DNA of 64,000 bases. Origin: Intrasporangium flavum (GTDB lineage Bacteria; Actinomycetota; Actinomycetes; Actinomycetales; Dermatophilaceae). The notes under the pieces are model-generated. The model worked only from the letters and a program-made list of their open reading frames with translations, was not told the origin of the DNA and did not search any database. Position 1 is the stretch's first letter, and each line of letters begins with the position of its first letter. The stretch is taken from assembly GCF_001956915.1 (NCBI RefSeq), contig NZ_MLJO01000003.1, forward strand, positions 372,001 through 436,000, given 5' to 3'. Positions 41,386 through 49,523 of the stretch are shown in pieces. A program made the position numbers and the translations under genes.

Positions 41386-42315
41386 TCAGCGCCTGGTCGG
41401 CAGGTGCGTGCGGGGCGCCATCCGGGGGCCGCGGCGCGGCCGGTGGTGGCCGGCGAGCCCGAGCAGGTGCTGCACCCGGTACCGGTGACCCCGGTAGGGC
41501 TCGAGCAGCTCCTCGAGCCCGGCGTCGTCGACCGGGGTGCCGGTCAGCGCCCAACCGATGTCCTTGGCCACGTGGTAGTCGCCGAACGACACCGCGTCGG
41601 CATCCCCGAGCGCCCGCTGGGCCGTCTCGGCGTAGGTCCAGACACCGACGCCGGGCAGCGCGCGCAGCCGCCGGCGCGCCTCGTCGAGGGACAGGCGCGT
41701 CGCCTCCTCGAGCCGTCCGGCGTAGCCGGCCGCCCGCACCACGGTGCGCGACCGCGCGCCGTCGACCGACGCCTGGAGCCAGGCCCACGAGGGCACGGCC
41801 GCCCAGCCGGCGGCCGTCGGCGGCGCCTGCAGCCGCGGGAACGGCCCGGGAGCGGGCGAGCCGAACCGTCGCACCAGCATCCGGTAGCCGCTGAAGGCCT
41901 CCTGGCCGGTGACCTTCTGCTCGATGACCGCCGGGGCGAGCGCGTCGAACACGAGCCCGGAACGGGGTACCCGCCAGTGCCCGAACCGCCGCCACGCCTC
42001 GGCCACGGGCGGGTGGACCGGTTCGAAGCCGTCGGGGTCGTCGTCGGCCCCGAGCAGGGCGGGCACCGACGCCAGCAGCCACTCGGCCCCCTGGCCCCAC
42101 GCGCTGGCGTGCACCTCCCCCGTGCCGGGGACGCACGCGAGGTGCAGCGTGCCGACCCCCTCCGGGGTCTGCGAGACGCGCGCCGTCGACCCGTCGGGCC
42201 CCCACCACGACGTCGGGTCGCCGGCACCCCGCCGGAAGACGCCGAGCTGCGCACGGAGGGCGATCTGCCGGTCCGTGCGCCAGAGGCGGGTGAGCGGTTC
42301 CGGCACGCACACCAT
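41386..42315 (-). CDS. AlkA-like DNA-3-methyladenine glycosylase (HhH-GPD)
   Basis: 309 residues from ATG 42315. The helix-hairpin-helix motif RALPGVGVWTYAETAQRALGDADAVSFGDYHVA has the G-V-G hairpin and the catalytic Asp in GDYHV. An N-terminal domain (1-110) is like that of actinobacterial AlkA relatives. EQKVTGQEAF near residue 130 is the conserved helix before the HhH. It would remove alkylated purines in base excision repair. Its 3' end lies next to the secreted FG-GAP gene (same strand, 140 bases), and it is divergent from the DUF3105 gene. Confidence 0.9.
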   Translation of the reverse strand: MVCVPEPLTRLWRTDRQIALRAQLGVFRRGAGDPTSWWGPDGSTARVSQTPEGVGTLHLACVPGTGEVHASAWGQGAEWLLASVPALLGADDDPDGFEPVHPPVAEAWRRFGHWRVPRSGLVFDALAPAVIEQKVTGQEAFSGYRMLVRRFGSPAPGPFPRLQAPPTAAGWAAVPSWAWLQASVDGARSRTVVRAAGYAGRLEEATRLSLDEARRRLRALPGVGVWTYAETAQRALGDADAVSFGDYHVAKDIGWALTGTPVDDAGLEELLEPYRGHRYRVQHLLGLAGHHRPRRGPRMAPRTHLPTRR

Positions 42316-42438
42316 CCTCGCCTACACTCGGCACCGTCGCCGAGGCGCCGCGACCGGCGCGTGCGACAGCAGCTCACACTGCCCTGCCGATGCCCCCGGC
42401 GGCTGCCCGTCCAGCCCCGGCCCACAGGAAGAGGACCG

Positions 42439-43182
42439 ATGGCCCGCGAGACGAGCCGAGACCGCCGCGAACGCGTCGCCGCCATGCAGGCGGCCCAGAA
42501 GCGGGCCGAACGCCGCCGACTCCTGGTCCTCATCGGGGCCTGCGTCGCCGTCATCGCGATCATCGGCGCCGCCGTGGCGTGGGCCGTCGTCGGCGAGCAG
42601 AACAAGAAGAACGCCGCGCTCGACGCCATCTCCGGCGACGTCGCATCGGCCCAGTGCGACCCGGTCACCAACGACCCCGCGACCGGCTCGAGCGAGCACA
42701 TCGGCCCCGGCACCAACCAGCCGACCCTGACCCACGTCGACTACACGACGATCCCGCCCTCGAGCGGCAAGCACCTCGCCGCCCCGGCCGTCGACAAGCG
42801 ACGCGTGTACACCACCGCCGACGTGCCCGCCGTCGAGACGCTCGTGCACAACCTCGAGCACGGCTACACGATCCTCTGGTACGACCCCTCGATCGAGAAG
42901 ACCCAGGCCGCCAGCTTCGAGGCGCTCGCGACGCGCATCAACGCGATGAAGGAGTCGGCGAACAAGTTCCTCGTCGTGCCGTGGGACACCAAGCGCGGCG
43001 CGTTCCCCGCCGGCAAGAAGTACGCCCTGTCGCACTGGTCGGCCGACGTCGACCAGTCCACCGGCCAGGTCAAGAGCCAGATGGGCCACCGCCAGCTGTG
43101 CGGCGGGCTCAACACCAGCGTCGTCGAGACGTTCGTCAAGCAGCACCCCTGGAGCTCGGCGCCCGAGCCCGGCGCCGCCTGA
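42439..43182 (+). CDS. DUF3105 membrane-anchored protein
   Basis: 247 residues from ATG 42439, SD AGGAAGAGG. A charged N-terminus (RDRRERVAAMQAAQKRAERRR) precedes one TM helix (LLVLIGACVAVIAIIGAAVAWAVV; about 28-52), then an outward-facing domain. Conserved DUF3105 blocks are present: YTTIPPSSGKHLAAPA, VETLVHNLEHGYTILWYDP and FLVVPWD. Function is unknown; the H-N-x-E-H-G block could bind metal. It ends 30 bases before a 15-bp hairpin. Confidence 0.92.
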   Translation: MARETSRDRRERVAAMQAAQKRAERRRLLVLIGACVAVIAIIGAAVAWAVVGEQNKKNAALDAISGDVASAQCDPVTNDPATGSSEHIGPGTNQPTLTHVDYTTIPPSSGKHLAAPAVDKRRVYTTADVPAVETLVHNLEHGYTILWYDPSIEKTQAASFEALATRINAMKESANKFLVVPWDTKRGAFPAGKKYALSHWSADVDQSTGQVKSQMGHRQLCGGLNTSVVETFVKQHPWSSAPEPGAA

Positions 43183-43210
43183 CGCGTCCCGCGCGTCCCA
43201 CACACCCCGA

Positions 43211-43243
43211 CCCGGCCCGACGCGTCCCACGCGTCGGGCCGGG
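43211..43243 (+). terminator. Perfect 15-bp hairpin after DUF3105 gene
   Basis: 43211-43225 pairs perfectly with 43229-43243, loop CCC. It ends right where the -10 of the next gene begins (TAGTGT at 43245-43250), so terminator and promoter abut. Confidence 0.8.
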
Positions 43244-43244
43244 T

Positions 43245-43258
43245 TAGTGTGCGAGGCA
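43245..43258 (+). promoter_or_regulatory. Leaderless promoter of the F420-reductase gene
   Basis: TAGTGT at 43245-43250 fits an actinobacterial -10 (TANNNT). It lies 7 bases before ATG 43258 and no SD is present, so transcription should begin at or next to the start codon. Confidence 0.55.
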
Positions 43259-43698
43259 TGGCGATGAACGGCGAGTACGTCCCTAGCCCCAGCGACTGGG
43301 TGCGCAAGCAGGTCGAGGAGATCGAGCGCACCGGCACCACCGACTCCGTGCACATCATGAACCTGCCCGTCGTGCTGCTGACGATGCGCGGCGCCAAGAG
43401 CGGGAAGGTGCGCAAGGTGCCGCTCATGCGGGTCGAGCACGACGGCGTCTTCGCGGCCGTGGCGAGCAAGGGCGGCGCGCCGGAGCACCCCAAGTGGTAC
43501 CGCAACCTGCAGAAGCACCCGGACATCGACCTGCAGGCCGGCACCGAGACGTGGCCGGTGCGGGCCCGCGAGCTCTCGGGCGAGGAGCGCGAGCAGTGGT
43601 GGGAGCGCTGCGTCGCCGCCTACCCGCCCTACGCCGAGTACCAGACGAAGACCGCCCGGCTCATCCCGGTCTTCGTCCTGGAGCCGCGCGCCGCCTGA
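43258..43698 (+). CDS. F420-dependent nitroreductase/quinone reductase family (DDN-like)
   Basis: 146 residues from ATG 43258. The split beta-barrel signature LTMRGAKSGKVRKVPLMRVEHDGVFAAVASKGGAPEHPKWYRNLQKHPDIDLQ is the hallmark of the deazaflavin-dependent nitroreductase (DDN) family, where the G-x-KSGK segment binds the F420 phosphate tail. FDOR-A members reduce quinones and nitro compounds with F420H2. A coenzyme F420 pathway is therefore expected in the host but is not in the window. The promoter seems leaderless. It is convergent with the YidC-like gene. Confidence 0.93.
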   Translation: MAMNGEYVPSPSDWVRKQVEEIERTGTTDSVHIMNLPVVLLTMRGAKSGKVRKVPLMRVEHDGVFAAVASKGGAPEHPKWYRNLQKHPDIDLQAGTETWPVRARELSGEEREQWWERCVAAYPPYAEYQTKTARLIPVFVLEPRAA

Positions 43699-43702
43699 GC
43701 CG

Positions 43703-44521
43703 TCACGCCGCGGCGGCGAGCCTGGCCGTGCGCCGGGCGGCCGCCGGCGTGCCCGGCGTCGGCCAGTACCGCGCGACGAGTCCCTGCTGGGCGAACGTCC
43801 ACGCGTTCGTCAGCACCCAGTAGAGGAGCACGCCGGCGGGCACGAACGCCGCAGCCGCGAGCACCCCGACCGCGCCGAGCCACGGGAGGGCCTGCTGGAC
43901 GCGTCCTACCGCTTCGGGCACGTCGGTGAGGTCGGCGTTCGGCAGGGTGAACCAGCGCTGCGTCGCGAGGCTGAGGCCGGCCGCGAGGACCGCGAGCCCG
44001 ACGAGGACGAGCCCGGGGGCGCCGGCCCCGAGGGCCGGCCCGAGGCGCGTCGTCAGGTGCAGCCCGTAGACGGAGGCCGCCGACGCGGACGCGACGAGCC
44101 CGGCGTCGAGCGCCCCGACGGCGTGGCCGTTCGCGAGGTCGGCGACGACGCGGTAGAGGGCGTAGACGAGGGGCAGCTGCAGCAGGGCCGGGGCCAGCGA
44201 CCACGACGAGACGCCGTGCTCGGCGTGGATCCGGCGGTGCTCCTCGCGCATGGCCCGGAGCCGCTCGAGGTCGCGGGTGCCCTCGTAGCGGCGGCGCAGC
44301 GCGCGCAGGGCCGGGGTGGCCCGGGCCCGCGCGTGCGCGGCCCGCACGCCGTGGACGGTGAGCGGTAGCAGGGCGGTGCGCACGGCGACGACGAGCAGGC
44401 CGACGGCCACGAGCCAGGCGCCGGGCGAGCCCGGGGCCAGGCCGAGCGCGGACGCGGCGGAGTGGGCCGATGTGAGGACGGCGGCGACGGCGGAGACGAC
44501 GGGTGAGAGCAGGTCGGGCAC
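43703..44521 (-). CDS. YidC/Oxa1-family membrane protein (paralogue)
   Basis: 272 residues from GTG 44521, SD AAGGAG. Five or so TM helices are present. The first (WLVAVGLLVVAVRTALLPLTVHGVRAA) contains the conserved Arg of the YidC hydrophilic groove, followed by a cytosolic coiled region (ARARATPALRALRRRYEGTRDLERLRAMREEHRRIHAEHGV) as in YidC2/Oxa1. It would help insert membrane proteins. The house-keeping YidC lies near rnpA/rpmH, so this is likely a second copy. It is followed, in reading direction, by nothing close; upstream lies the small membrane gene 44607-44996. Confidence 0.9.
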   Translation of the reverse strand: MPDLLSPVVSAVAAVLTSAHSAASALGLAPGSPGAWLVAVGLLVVAVRTALLPLTVHGVRAAHARARATPALRALRRRYEGTRDLERLRAMREEHRRIHAEHGVSSWSLAPALLQLPLVYALYRVVADLANGHAVGALDAGLVASASAASVYGLHLTTRLGPALGAGAPGLVLVGLAVLAAGLSLATQRWFTLPNADLTDVPEAVGRVQQALPWLGAVGVLAAAAFVPAGVLLYWVLTNAWTFAQQGLVARYWPTPGTPAAARRTARLAAAA

Positions 44522-44606
44522 GGCAGGGCTCCTTCCCGGTCCGGGACGGACCGGTGGACGGGGTGGGGTCGGCTGGGCCGACGCGTGCCGGTGGCGACGC
44601 GTCGGG

Positions 44607-44996
44607 TCAGCGACCGCCCGGGGCCCGGGGCCGGCGGGGCCGGCGGGAGACCTCGACCGTGCACCAGAACGGTGTCGGGGCCTCGACGCGCTCGGCCGGC
44701 GTGCCGCGTGGGGCCGCCCGCAGCGTGCGGGCGCCGACGGCGAGGCGGGTCGTGGCGAGGGTCAGGGCCAGCAGGGCCCCCGCGCTCGCGGTGGCGGCCA
44801 CGCCGAGGGCGACCGCCTGGGCGGGGTGCAGCCCCGGACCGGCGAGGACGAGGAACCAGACGGCCAGCGTGACCGCCAGCGCGAGAGCCGCGAGGAACAC
44901 GCCGCCGGCCGACGCGCGGGAGACGCGGGAGACGCGGGAGACGCTGGAGACGCGGGAGACGCACGAGACGCGGGTGGTCCGGTCGTGGCCGGGCAT
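44607..44996 (-). CDS. Small membrane protein, DUF6412-like, with N-terminal VSR repeats
   Basis: 129 residues from ATG 44996, SD GGAGGAGGG. Two TM helices (about 33-55 and 62-84) precede a cytosolic basic tail with a conserved FWCTVEV-like end. The layout and its place beside a YidC paralogue match the actinobacterial family I know as DUF6412. The N-terminus reads SRVSSVSRVSRVSRAS, encoded by six copies of a 9-base repeat (44920-44973), which is odd for this family. It may act with the YidC-like protein. Confidence 0.75.
   Translation of the reverse strand: MPGHDRTTRVSCVSRVSSVSRVSRVSRASAGGVFLAALALAVTLAVWFLVLAGPGLHPAQAVALGVAATASAGALLALTLATTRLAVGARTLRAAPRGTPAERVEAPTPFWCTVEVSRRPRRPRAPGGR
44920..44973. 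repeat. Six tandem 9-bp repeats
   Basis: The unit GAGACGCGG occurs at 44920, 44929, 44938 (one change), 44947, 44956 (two changes) and 44965. It encodes VSR triplets at the N-terminus of the DUF6412-like protein. Copy number can change without a frameshift. Confidence 0.9.
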
Positions 44997-45065
44997 GTCC
45001 CTCCTCCGGTCGGGTCGTGGTCCTTCCCCCGGAAGACGCCCGGGCCGGCCGGAGAGTTCCCGCGC

Positions 45066-46031
45066 TCAGACGGTGAGGTCCTCCTCGTGCGACACGGCCT
45101 CGCGCCGCGCGCTGACGAGGTGGTGGGACTTGGCGTAGAGCCAGCCGCCGAGGGCGACGAGGACGTCGACGATCGTCACGATGAAGCGCGACATGATGGC
45201 GACGGCCGCGGCGGCCGGTGTCGGCATGGCCGTGGACAGGATGAGCGTCAGCAGGCCCTCGCGGGCGCCGAGCCCGGCCGGCAGCACGATGGTCAGCATG
45301 CCGAGCGACACCGACAGGGCGTAGCCGGTGACCGCGGCGACGGTGAGGTTGTCGTGCCCGGCGCCGTCGGCGACCGCTCGCGCCAGCAGCAGGGTGTGGA
45401 CGCCGAAGAAGAGCCAGACGCCGATGAACGTCGCCACGGCGCGCAGCACGGCGCCGGTGGACAGGTCGTGCTCGAGCGGCGGCCGACGCAGCAGTCGCAG
45501 CCCCCACGCGATGAGCGCGTTGAGCAGCCGCGGCACGCAGAGGACGACGAGCAGGGGCAGTGCGAGCAGCAGCCACCAGTCGAAGCCCCCGGACGACCCG
45601 TTGAGCAGGAACGACGCCGCCGGCAGGCCGACGAGGAACCCGGTGAGCAGGGCGAAGCCGAGCGCGAGCAGGCCGGTGACGGCGGTGCGCCGCCGCGGCA
45701 CCTTGAGGTTGGCCGCGATGTCGGCCTGCACGAGCACCGACCACAGCGAGCCGGGCAGGTACTTGCCGAGCTGGCCGACGAAGTAGACGCCCGAGGCCGG
45801 CGCGAGGTGCAGGTCGGAGCCGAGGTCGCGCAGGATGGTGCGCCAGCCGAGCATCGTCAGCCACGTGCCGATCGCGGCGGCCAGCGTGGACCACGCGAAC
45901 GTCGGGAGCGAGATCTTGTCGAGGTGCACGGAGACGTCGGACCAGTTGCGGGCGACGGCGTAGACGACGGCGGCGAGCGTGACCACAGCGATGGCCACGC
46001 GCAGGACGGTGAGGAGCTTCTTCCGGGTCAT
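45066..46031 (-). CDS. YbhN/UPF0104-type membrane protein (LPG-synthase TM domain)
   Basis: 321 residues with about eight TM helices. The family features of the lysylphosphatidylglycerol synthase transmembrane region are present: YFVGQLGKYLPGSLWSVLVQADIAANL and SLGMLTIVLPAGLGAREGLLTLIL. There is no aminoacyl-transferase domain, so it is the stand-alone flippase-like version (DUF2156-less). Such proteins are thought to move lipid-linked molecules across the membrane. The gene lies 85 bases downstream of the glycosyltransferase fusion on the same strand, suggesting a role in surface glycolipid transport; that link is inference. Confidence 0.92.
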   Translation of the reverse strand: MTRKKLLTVLRVAIAVVTLAAVVYAVARNWSDVSVHLDKISLPTFAWSTLAAAIGTWLTMLGWRTILRDLGSDLHLAPASGVYFVGQLGKYLPGSLWSVLVQADIAANLKVPRRRTAVTGLLALGFALLTGFLVGLPAASFLLNGSSGGFDWWLLLALPLLVVLCVPRLLNALIAWGLRLLRRPPLEHDLSTGAVLRAVATFIGVWLFFGVHTLLLARAVADGAGHDNLTVAAVTGYALSVSLGMLTIVLPAGLGAREGLLTLILSTAMPTPAAAAVAIMSRFIVTIVDVLVALGGWLYAKSHHLVSARREAVSHEEDLTV

Positions 46032-46116
46032 GTCCGGGCCATCATCGCAGCGGAACCTGCGTGCCCGTGCACATCCGGCTCACGGGCACCTCACAGCCGG
46101 GCTCCCCGACCGGCGC

Positions 46117-48183
46117 TCACCGGCGCCTCAGCGTGAGCCGGACGAGCCCGTAGGCCGCGTCGGCCGACCGGGCCCGGGCCGCGGCCTCGCGCATCCGGGC
46201 CGTCACGTCGCCGTCGAGGTCACCGACGAGGACGAAGCCGAGGTCGTGGGCCCGCGCGATGACGCCGCGCACGTCGGCGGGGCCGACCGTGCCCTCGACG
46301 CCGGCCGGGCCGAGCGGCACCGTGACGACGAGCAGGCCGCCCGAGCGCAGCGCCCAGGAGGCCTGCTCGAGCACGTGGTCGACGTCGTCGGCGTCGCACC
46401 CTCGCGGGTGGATCCGCACGATGACGTCGAGCGAGCCGGTGTCGACGTCGAGCGCGGCGACGCTCGGGTGGCTGCCGGTGAAGTCGATCTCGACGGGCGC
46501 GAACCCGACGGCCCGGGCCCACCGCGACAGCAGCGAGCGGCTGCCGGTCTCGTCGACGACGACCGCGCTGCGGCGTCCGTCGTCGCGGACCCGCAGGACG
46601 GCGGCGAGGGTGCCGAGCGCGGCCCACGCCGACACGGCGTCGCGCGACCACGGCAGCCCGAGGTCGCGGGCCAGCCCCCGGGCGTCCTCGGCCTCGTCGG
46701 GGTCGCCGAGGACGTCGGTCGACAGCACCCACTCGGGCAGGTCGGTGGCGGCGAGGCGTACCGGGTCGCGCCGCCCGCCGAGCACCCGGCCGACCGACCG
46801 ACCGACCGACCGGCGGGCCGCGTCGGCGAGGTCGGTGGCGTTGCGTACGCCAGCGGCCGCGAGCCCCGACGCGACGCGCGCGGCCCGCTCCCCCGGCCCC
46901 GACGCGTCCGGCCCGGGCGAGCCCACCGCCTGGCCCGACGCGTCGTCGTCCTCGTCGGAGTCGTCGTCGTCCGCCCAGGTGTCGTCGAACGCCCCTGCGG
47001 CAGAGACGGACTCGTCGACCGACAGCGCCTCGACGGTGCCGAGGTAGTGCGCCCACGGGGCCGAGAGGTCGGGCGTCTTGACGCCCTCGGCGAGCCGGCG
47101 CCGGACCTCCGGGTCGCCGAGCCGGCGCAGCGCACCGGCGAGCGCCCGCTCGTCCTCGGGTGGCACGAGCAGCCCGTTGACGCCGTCGTCGACCTGCTGG
47201 GAGAAGGGCGCGATGTCGGAGGCGAGCACCGGCAGCCCGTGCGCGTGGCCGAGGACGACGTTCTGCGACGCCGTCGCCGAGCGGTAGGGCAGCGCGAGCA
47301 CGTCGTGGTCGGCGAGCAGCGAGGCGAGGGCGTCGGCCGGCACGTAGCCGTCGCGGATCTCGACGCGTCCGGCGAGGGCCGGGTCGGAGGCGAGCCGGCC
47401 GATGACACCGCGGTTGGCGCCCCAGATCTCGCCGGCGATCGTCAGGGTGACGTCGGGCACCGAGCGCATCGCCCGCAGGAGCACGTCGATGCCCTTGTAC
47501 TCGCGGACCAGCCCGAGGGCGAGCAGCCGGGTGGGGCCGCCGCGCGCGCCGCGGCTGATCGGGTCGCCGCCCGGCAGGTGCGGCGGCAGCTCGGCCACCG
47601 AGACGCGTCGGGCACCGAGGTCGTGGGCGACGCGGGCCTGCTCGGTGCCGTGCACGAGCGTCGAGTCGACGCGGGAGAACAGCAGCGACATGAGCGCGGC
47701 GTCGCCGGGGTGCGACTCGTGCGGCAGGACGTTGTGGCACACGACGACCGACTGCGGGCGCGGACCGGGCAGCCCCGGCACCGCGCCGGCGGCCCGCAGC
47801 AGCGCCAGGTGCGCGGGCACGACGGGCGGCATGACGTGCACGACGAGGATCGCGTCGACGTCGCGCAGCCGGCGCCCGACGCGCACCCAGGTGTCGGGCC
47901 GGGCCCAGCTGAGCGCGCGCACGGTCCGCGGGAACGGCGGCACCTCGGGCACCCCGGCGGGGACCGTGCCCTCGGCGCGGCGCAGCCGGGAGGGGTAGAG
48001 GTGCGACCACGACACGAGCGTCACCTCGTGGCCGGCGTCGGTGAGGTGGTGCGCGAGCATCGTCGTGTGCGCGGCGACGCCACCCTTGTGCGGGTGCGTC
48101 GGCCCGACGACGGCGATCCGCAGCGCGGCCGACCCCGGCCCCGGTGCCTCGACCCGTGTGCTGTGCGAGAGCGCGTCGGTCAT
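46117..48183 (-). CDS. GT4 glycosyltransferase fused to a methyltransferase-like domain
   Basis: 688 residues from ATG 48183; the frame upstream is a shadow of the opposite gene. The N-terminal GT-B glycosyltransferase (about 20-390) has VVGPTHPHKGGVAAHTTMLAHHL and the donor site LGLVREYKGIDVLLRAM, then PYRSATASQNVVLGHAHGLPVLASDI. A linker with an acidic run (DDDDSDEDDDASG, about 410-422) precedes a C-terminal domain (about 470-688) with VEIDFTGSHPSVAALDVDTGSLDVIVRIHP and QASWALRSGGLLVVTVPLG, which resembles a Rossmann methyltransferase lacking an obvious glycine-rich motif I. A (CGAC)5 tract lies at 46791-46810 near the domain border. Divergent from the GT2 gene. Confidence 0.85.
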   Translation of the reverse strand: MTDALSHSTRVEAPGPGSAALRIAVVGPTHPHKGGVAAHTTMLAHHLTDAGHEVTLVSWSHLYPSRLRRAEGTVPAGVPEVPPFPRTVRALSWARPDTWVRVGRRLRDVDAILVVHVMPPVVPAHLALLRAAGAVPGLPGPRPQSVVVCHNVLPHESHPGDAALMSLLFSRVDSTLVHGTEQARVAHDLGARRVSVAELPPHLPGGDPISRGARGGPTRLLALGLVREYKGIDVLLRAMRSVPDVTLTIAGEIWGANRGVIGRLASDPALAGRVEIRDGYVPADALASLLADHDVLALPYRSATASQNVVLGHAHGLPVLASDIAPFSQQVDDGVNGLLVPPEDERALAGALRRLGDPEVRRRLAEGVKTPDLSAPWAHYLGTVEALSVDESVSAAGAFDDTWADDDDSDEDDDASGQAVGSPGPDASGPGERAARVASGLAAAGVRNATDLADAARRSVGRSVGRVLGGRRDPVRLAATDLPEWVLSTDVLGDPDEAEDARGLARDLGLPWSRDAVSAWAALGTLAAVLRVRDDGRRSAVVVDETGSRSLLSRWARAVGFAPVEIDFTGSHPSVAALDVDTGSLDVIVRIHPRGCDADDVDHVLEQASWALRSGGLLVVTVPLGPAGVEGTVGPADVRGVIARAHDLGFVLVGDLDGDVTARMREAAARARSADAAYGLVRLTLRRR
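46791..46810. repeat. (CGAC)5 tetranucleotide tract in a coding region
   Basis: Five perfect CGAC units lie within the glycosyltransferase fusion gene. A gain or loss of one unit would shift the frame between the glycosyltransferase and the C-terminal domain. Confidence 0.85.
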
Positions 48184-48273
48184 GGTGGTCAGACTCTCGC
48201 TCCGGGGGTGCGGGCGGCAACGCGCCGCGCGGGCGCCGGGGCCGCGCGTGTCGGAGCACCCGCCCACCCGCTC

Positions 48274-48288
48274 TACGCTGGGCCTGTG
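48274..48288 (+). promoter_or_regulatory. Leaderless promoter of the GT2 gene
   Basis: TACGCT at 48274-48279 fits TANNNT, 6 bases before GTG 48286, and there is no SD. This supports a leaderless transcript covering the GT2-DUF2304-LCP genes. Confidence 0.5.
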
Positions 48289-48984
48289 CAGAACGAGGAC
48301 GTGTGGCTGGTGGTGCCGCTCTACGACGAGGCCACGGTCATCGGCGACGTCGTGCGCGAGGCCCGGCTCACCTTCCCCAAGGTCGTCTGCGTCGACGACG
48401 GCTCCCACGACCGCTCCGCCGACCTCGCCGAGCAGGCCGGGGCCGCCGTCGTGCGCCACCCGGTCAACCTCGGCCAGGGCGCGGCCCTGCAGACCGGCTT
48501 CGCCTACGCGCTCGCCGACCCGGCGATGCGCTACGTCGTCACCTACGACGCCGACGGCCAGCACCAGGTGCACGACGTCGAGGTGATGCTCGGCCGGGCC
48601 CGCGGCGGCGCCGACCGCGACCCGGTGCGCGTCGTGTTCGGCTCGCGCTTCCTCGACGAGCGCACCGAGGCCTCGGCCATGAAGCGCCTCGTCCTGCGCG
48701 CCGCCGTCGCATACACCAACCTCACCACCGGCACGCGCCTCACCGACGCCCACAACGGGCTGCGCGTCCTGCACCGCGACGTCGTGGAGCGCCTCGACAT
48801 CACCCAGAACCGGATGGCCCACGCGAGCGAGCTCGTGGCCCAGATCGGGTCGATGCGCTTCGAGGGCCGTCAGGTCGAGTACGCGGAGGAGCCCGTGCAC
48901 ATCCTCTACACCGACTACAGCCGGGCCAAGGGCCAGTCGCTGTGGAACGCGGTCAACATCCTGGCGGAGCTGATCTGGCGATGA
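48286..48984 (+). CDS. Glycosyltransferase family 2
   Basis: 232 residues from GTG 48286. The GT-A fold reads WLVVPLYDEATVIGDVV, VVCVDDGSHDRS, NLGQGAALQTGFAYAL and YDADGQH, the DxD metal-binding motif. The C-terminal part has GSRFLD and DAHNGLRVLHRDV, typical of dolichyl-phosphate/undecaprenyl-type GT2 enzymes. There is no TM region of its own; the DUF2304 partner overlapping its stop (ATGA) supplies membrane helices, a pairing common in actinobacterial and other polysaccharide loci. It would transfer a sugar to a lipid carrier. Confidence 0.94.
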   Translation: MQNEDVWLVVPLYDEATVIGDVVREARLTFPKVVCVDDGSHDRSADLAEQAGAAVVRHPVNLGQGAALQTGFAYALADPAMRYVVTYDADGQHQVHDVEVMLGRARGGADRDPVRVVFGSRFLDERTEASAMKRLVLRAAVAYTNLTTGTRLTDAHNGLRVLHRDVVERLDITQNRMAHASELVAQIGSMRFEGRQVEYAEEPVHILYTDYSRAKGQSLWNAVNILAELIWR

Positions 48985-49523
48985 AGCAGCTGCTCTTCCA
49001 GGTCCTGCTCATCGTCGGCGTCGTCACGGTGGCCTGGCGCCTGCTCGCCGGTTCCGGACAACGCACCCAGGCGCTGCGCCGCATCGGGCTGCTCGCCTTC
49101 CTGCTGCTCGCCGTCGGCAGCATCCTGCGGCCGGGCACGCTGACCGAGGTCGCGAAGTTCTTCGGCATCGGCCGCGGCGCCGACCTCGTCTTCTACTGCC
49201 TCGTCATCGCCTTCCTCGGGTTCGTCGTCACGACCTTCAAGCGGTTCCGGGCCATGGAGACGCGCTACACGCGCCTGGCCCGCCGGATCGCACTCGACGA
49301 GGCGCGGCCGGCGGCCGCCCACGCCGAGCAGGTCACCCGGGGGCCCGTCGACGCGCGGGTCGACGCGTCGGCGGCCGCGCCCGTGGGGGCCCCTGTGGAC
49401 GCGCGGCTGGACACCCCCGACGCGGCACCCGTGGCAGACGCCGCGGCCGCGTCCACCGCAAACCCTGCGACACTGTCGGTCACGCCCCCGTCCCCGAGCA
49501 CGAGAGCAGCCGATGCCGACTGA
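48981..49523 (+). CDS. DUF2304 membrane protein
   Basis: 180 residues from ATG 48981, overlapping the GT2 stop by 4 bases. Three TM helices (about 4-22, 35-52, 67-86) precede FKRFRAMETRYTRLARRIAL, the conserved DUF2304 end. A long Ala/Val/Asp-rich tail (110-180; DARVDASAAAPVGAPVDARLD) is a low-complexity extension unlike the compact family norm. Likely partner of the GT2 enzyme in lipid-linked sugar transfer. The next gene (LCP) begins 11 bases before its stop. Confidence 0.88.
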   Translation: MKQLLFQVLLIVGVVTVAWRLLAGSGQRTQALRRIGLLAFLLLAVGSILRPGTLTEVAKFFGIGRGADLVFYCLVIAFLGFVVTTFKRFRAMETRYTRLARRIALDEARPAAAHAEQVTRGPVDARVDASAAAPVGAPVDARLDTPDAAPVADAAAASTANPATLSVTPPSPSTRAADAD

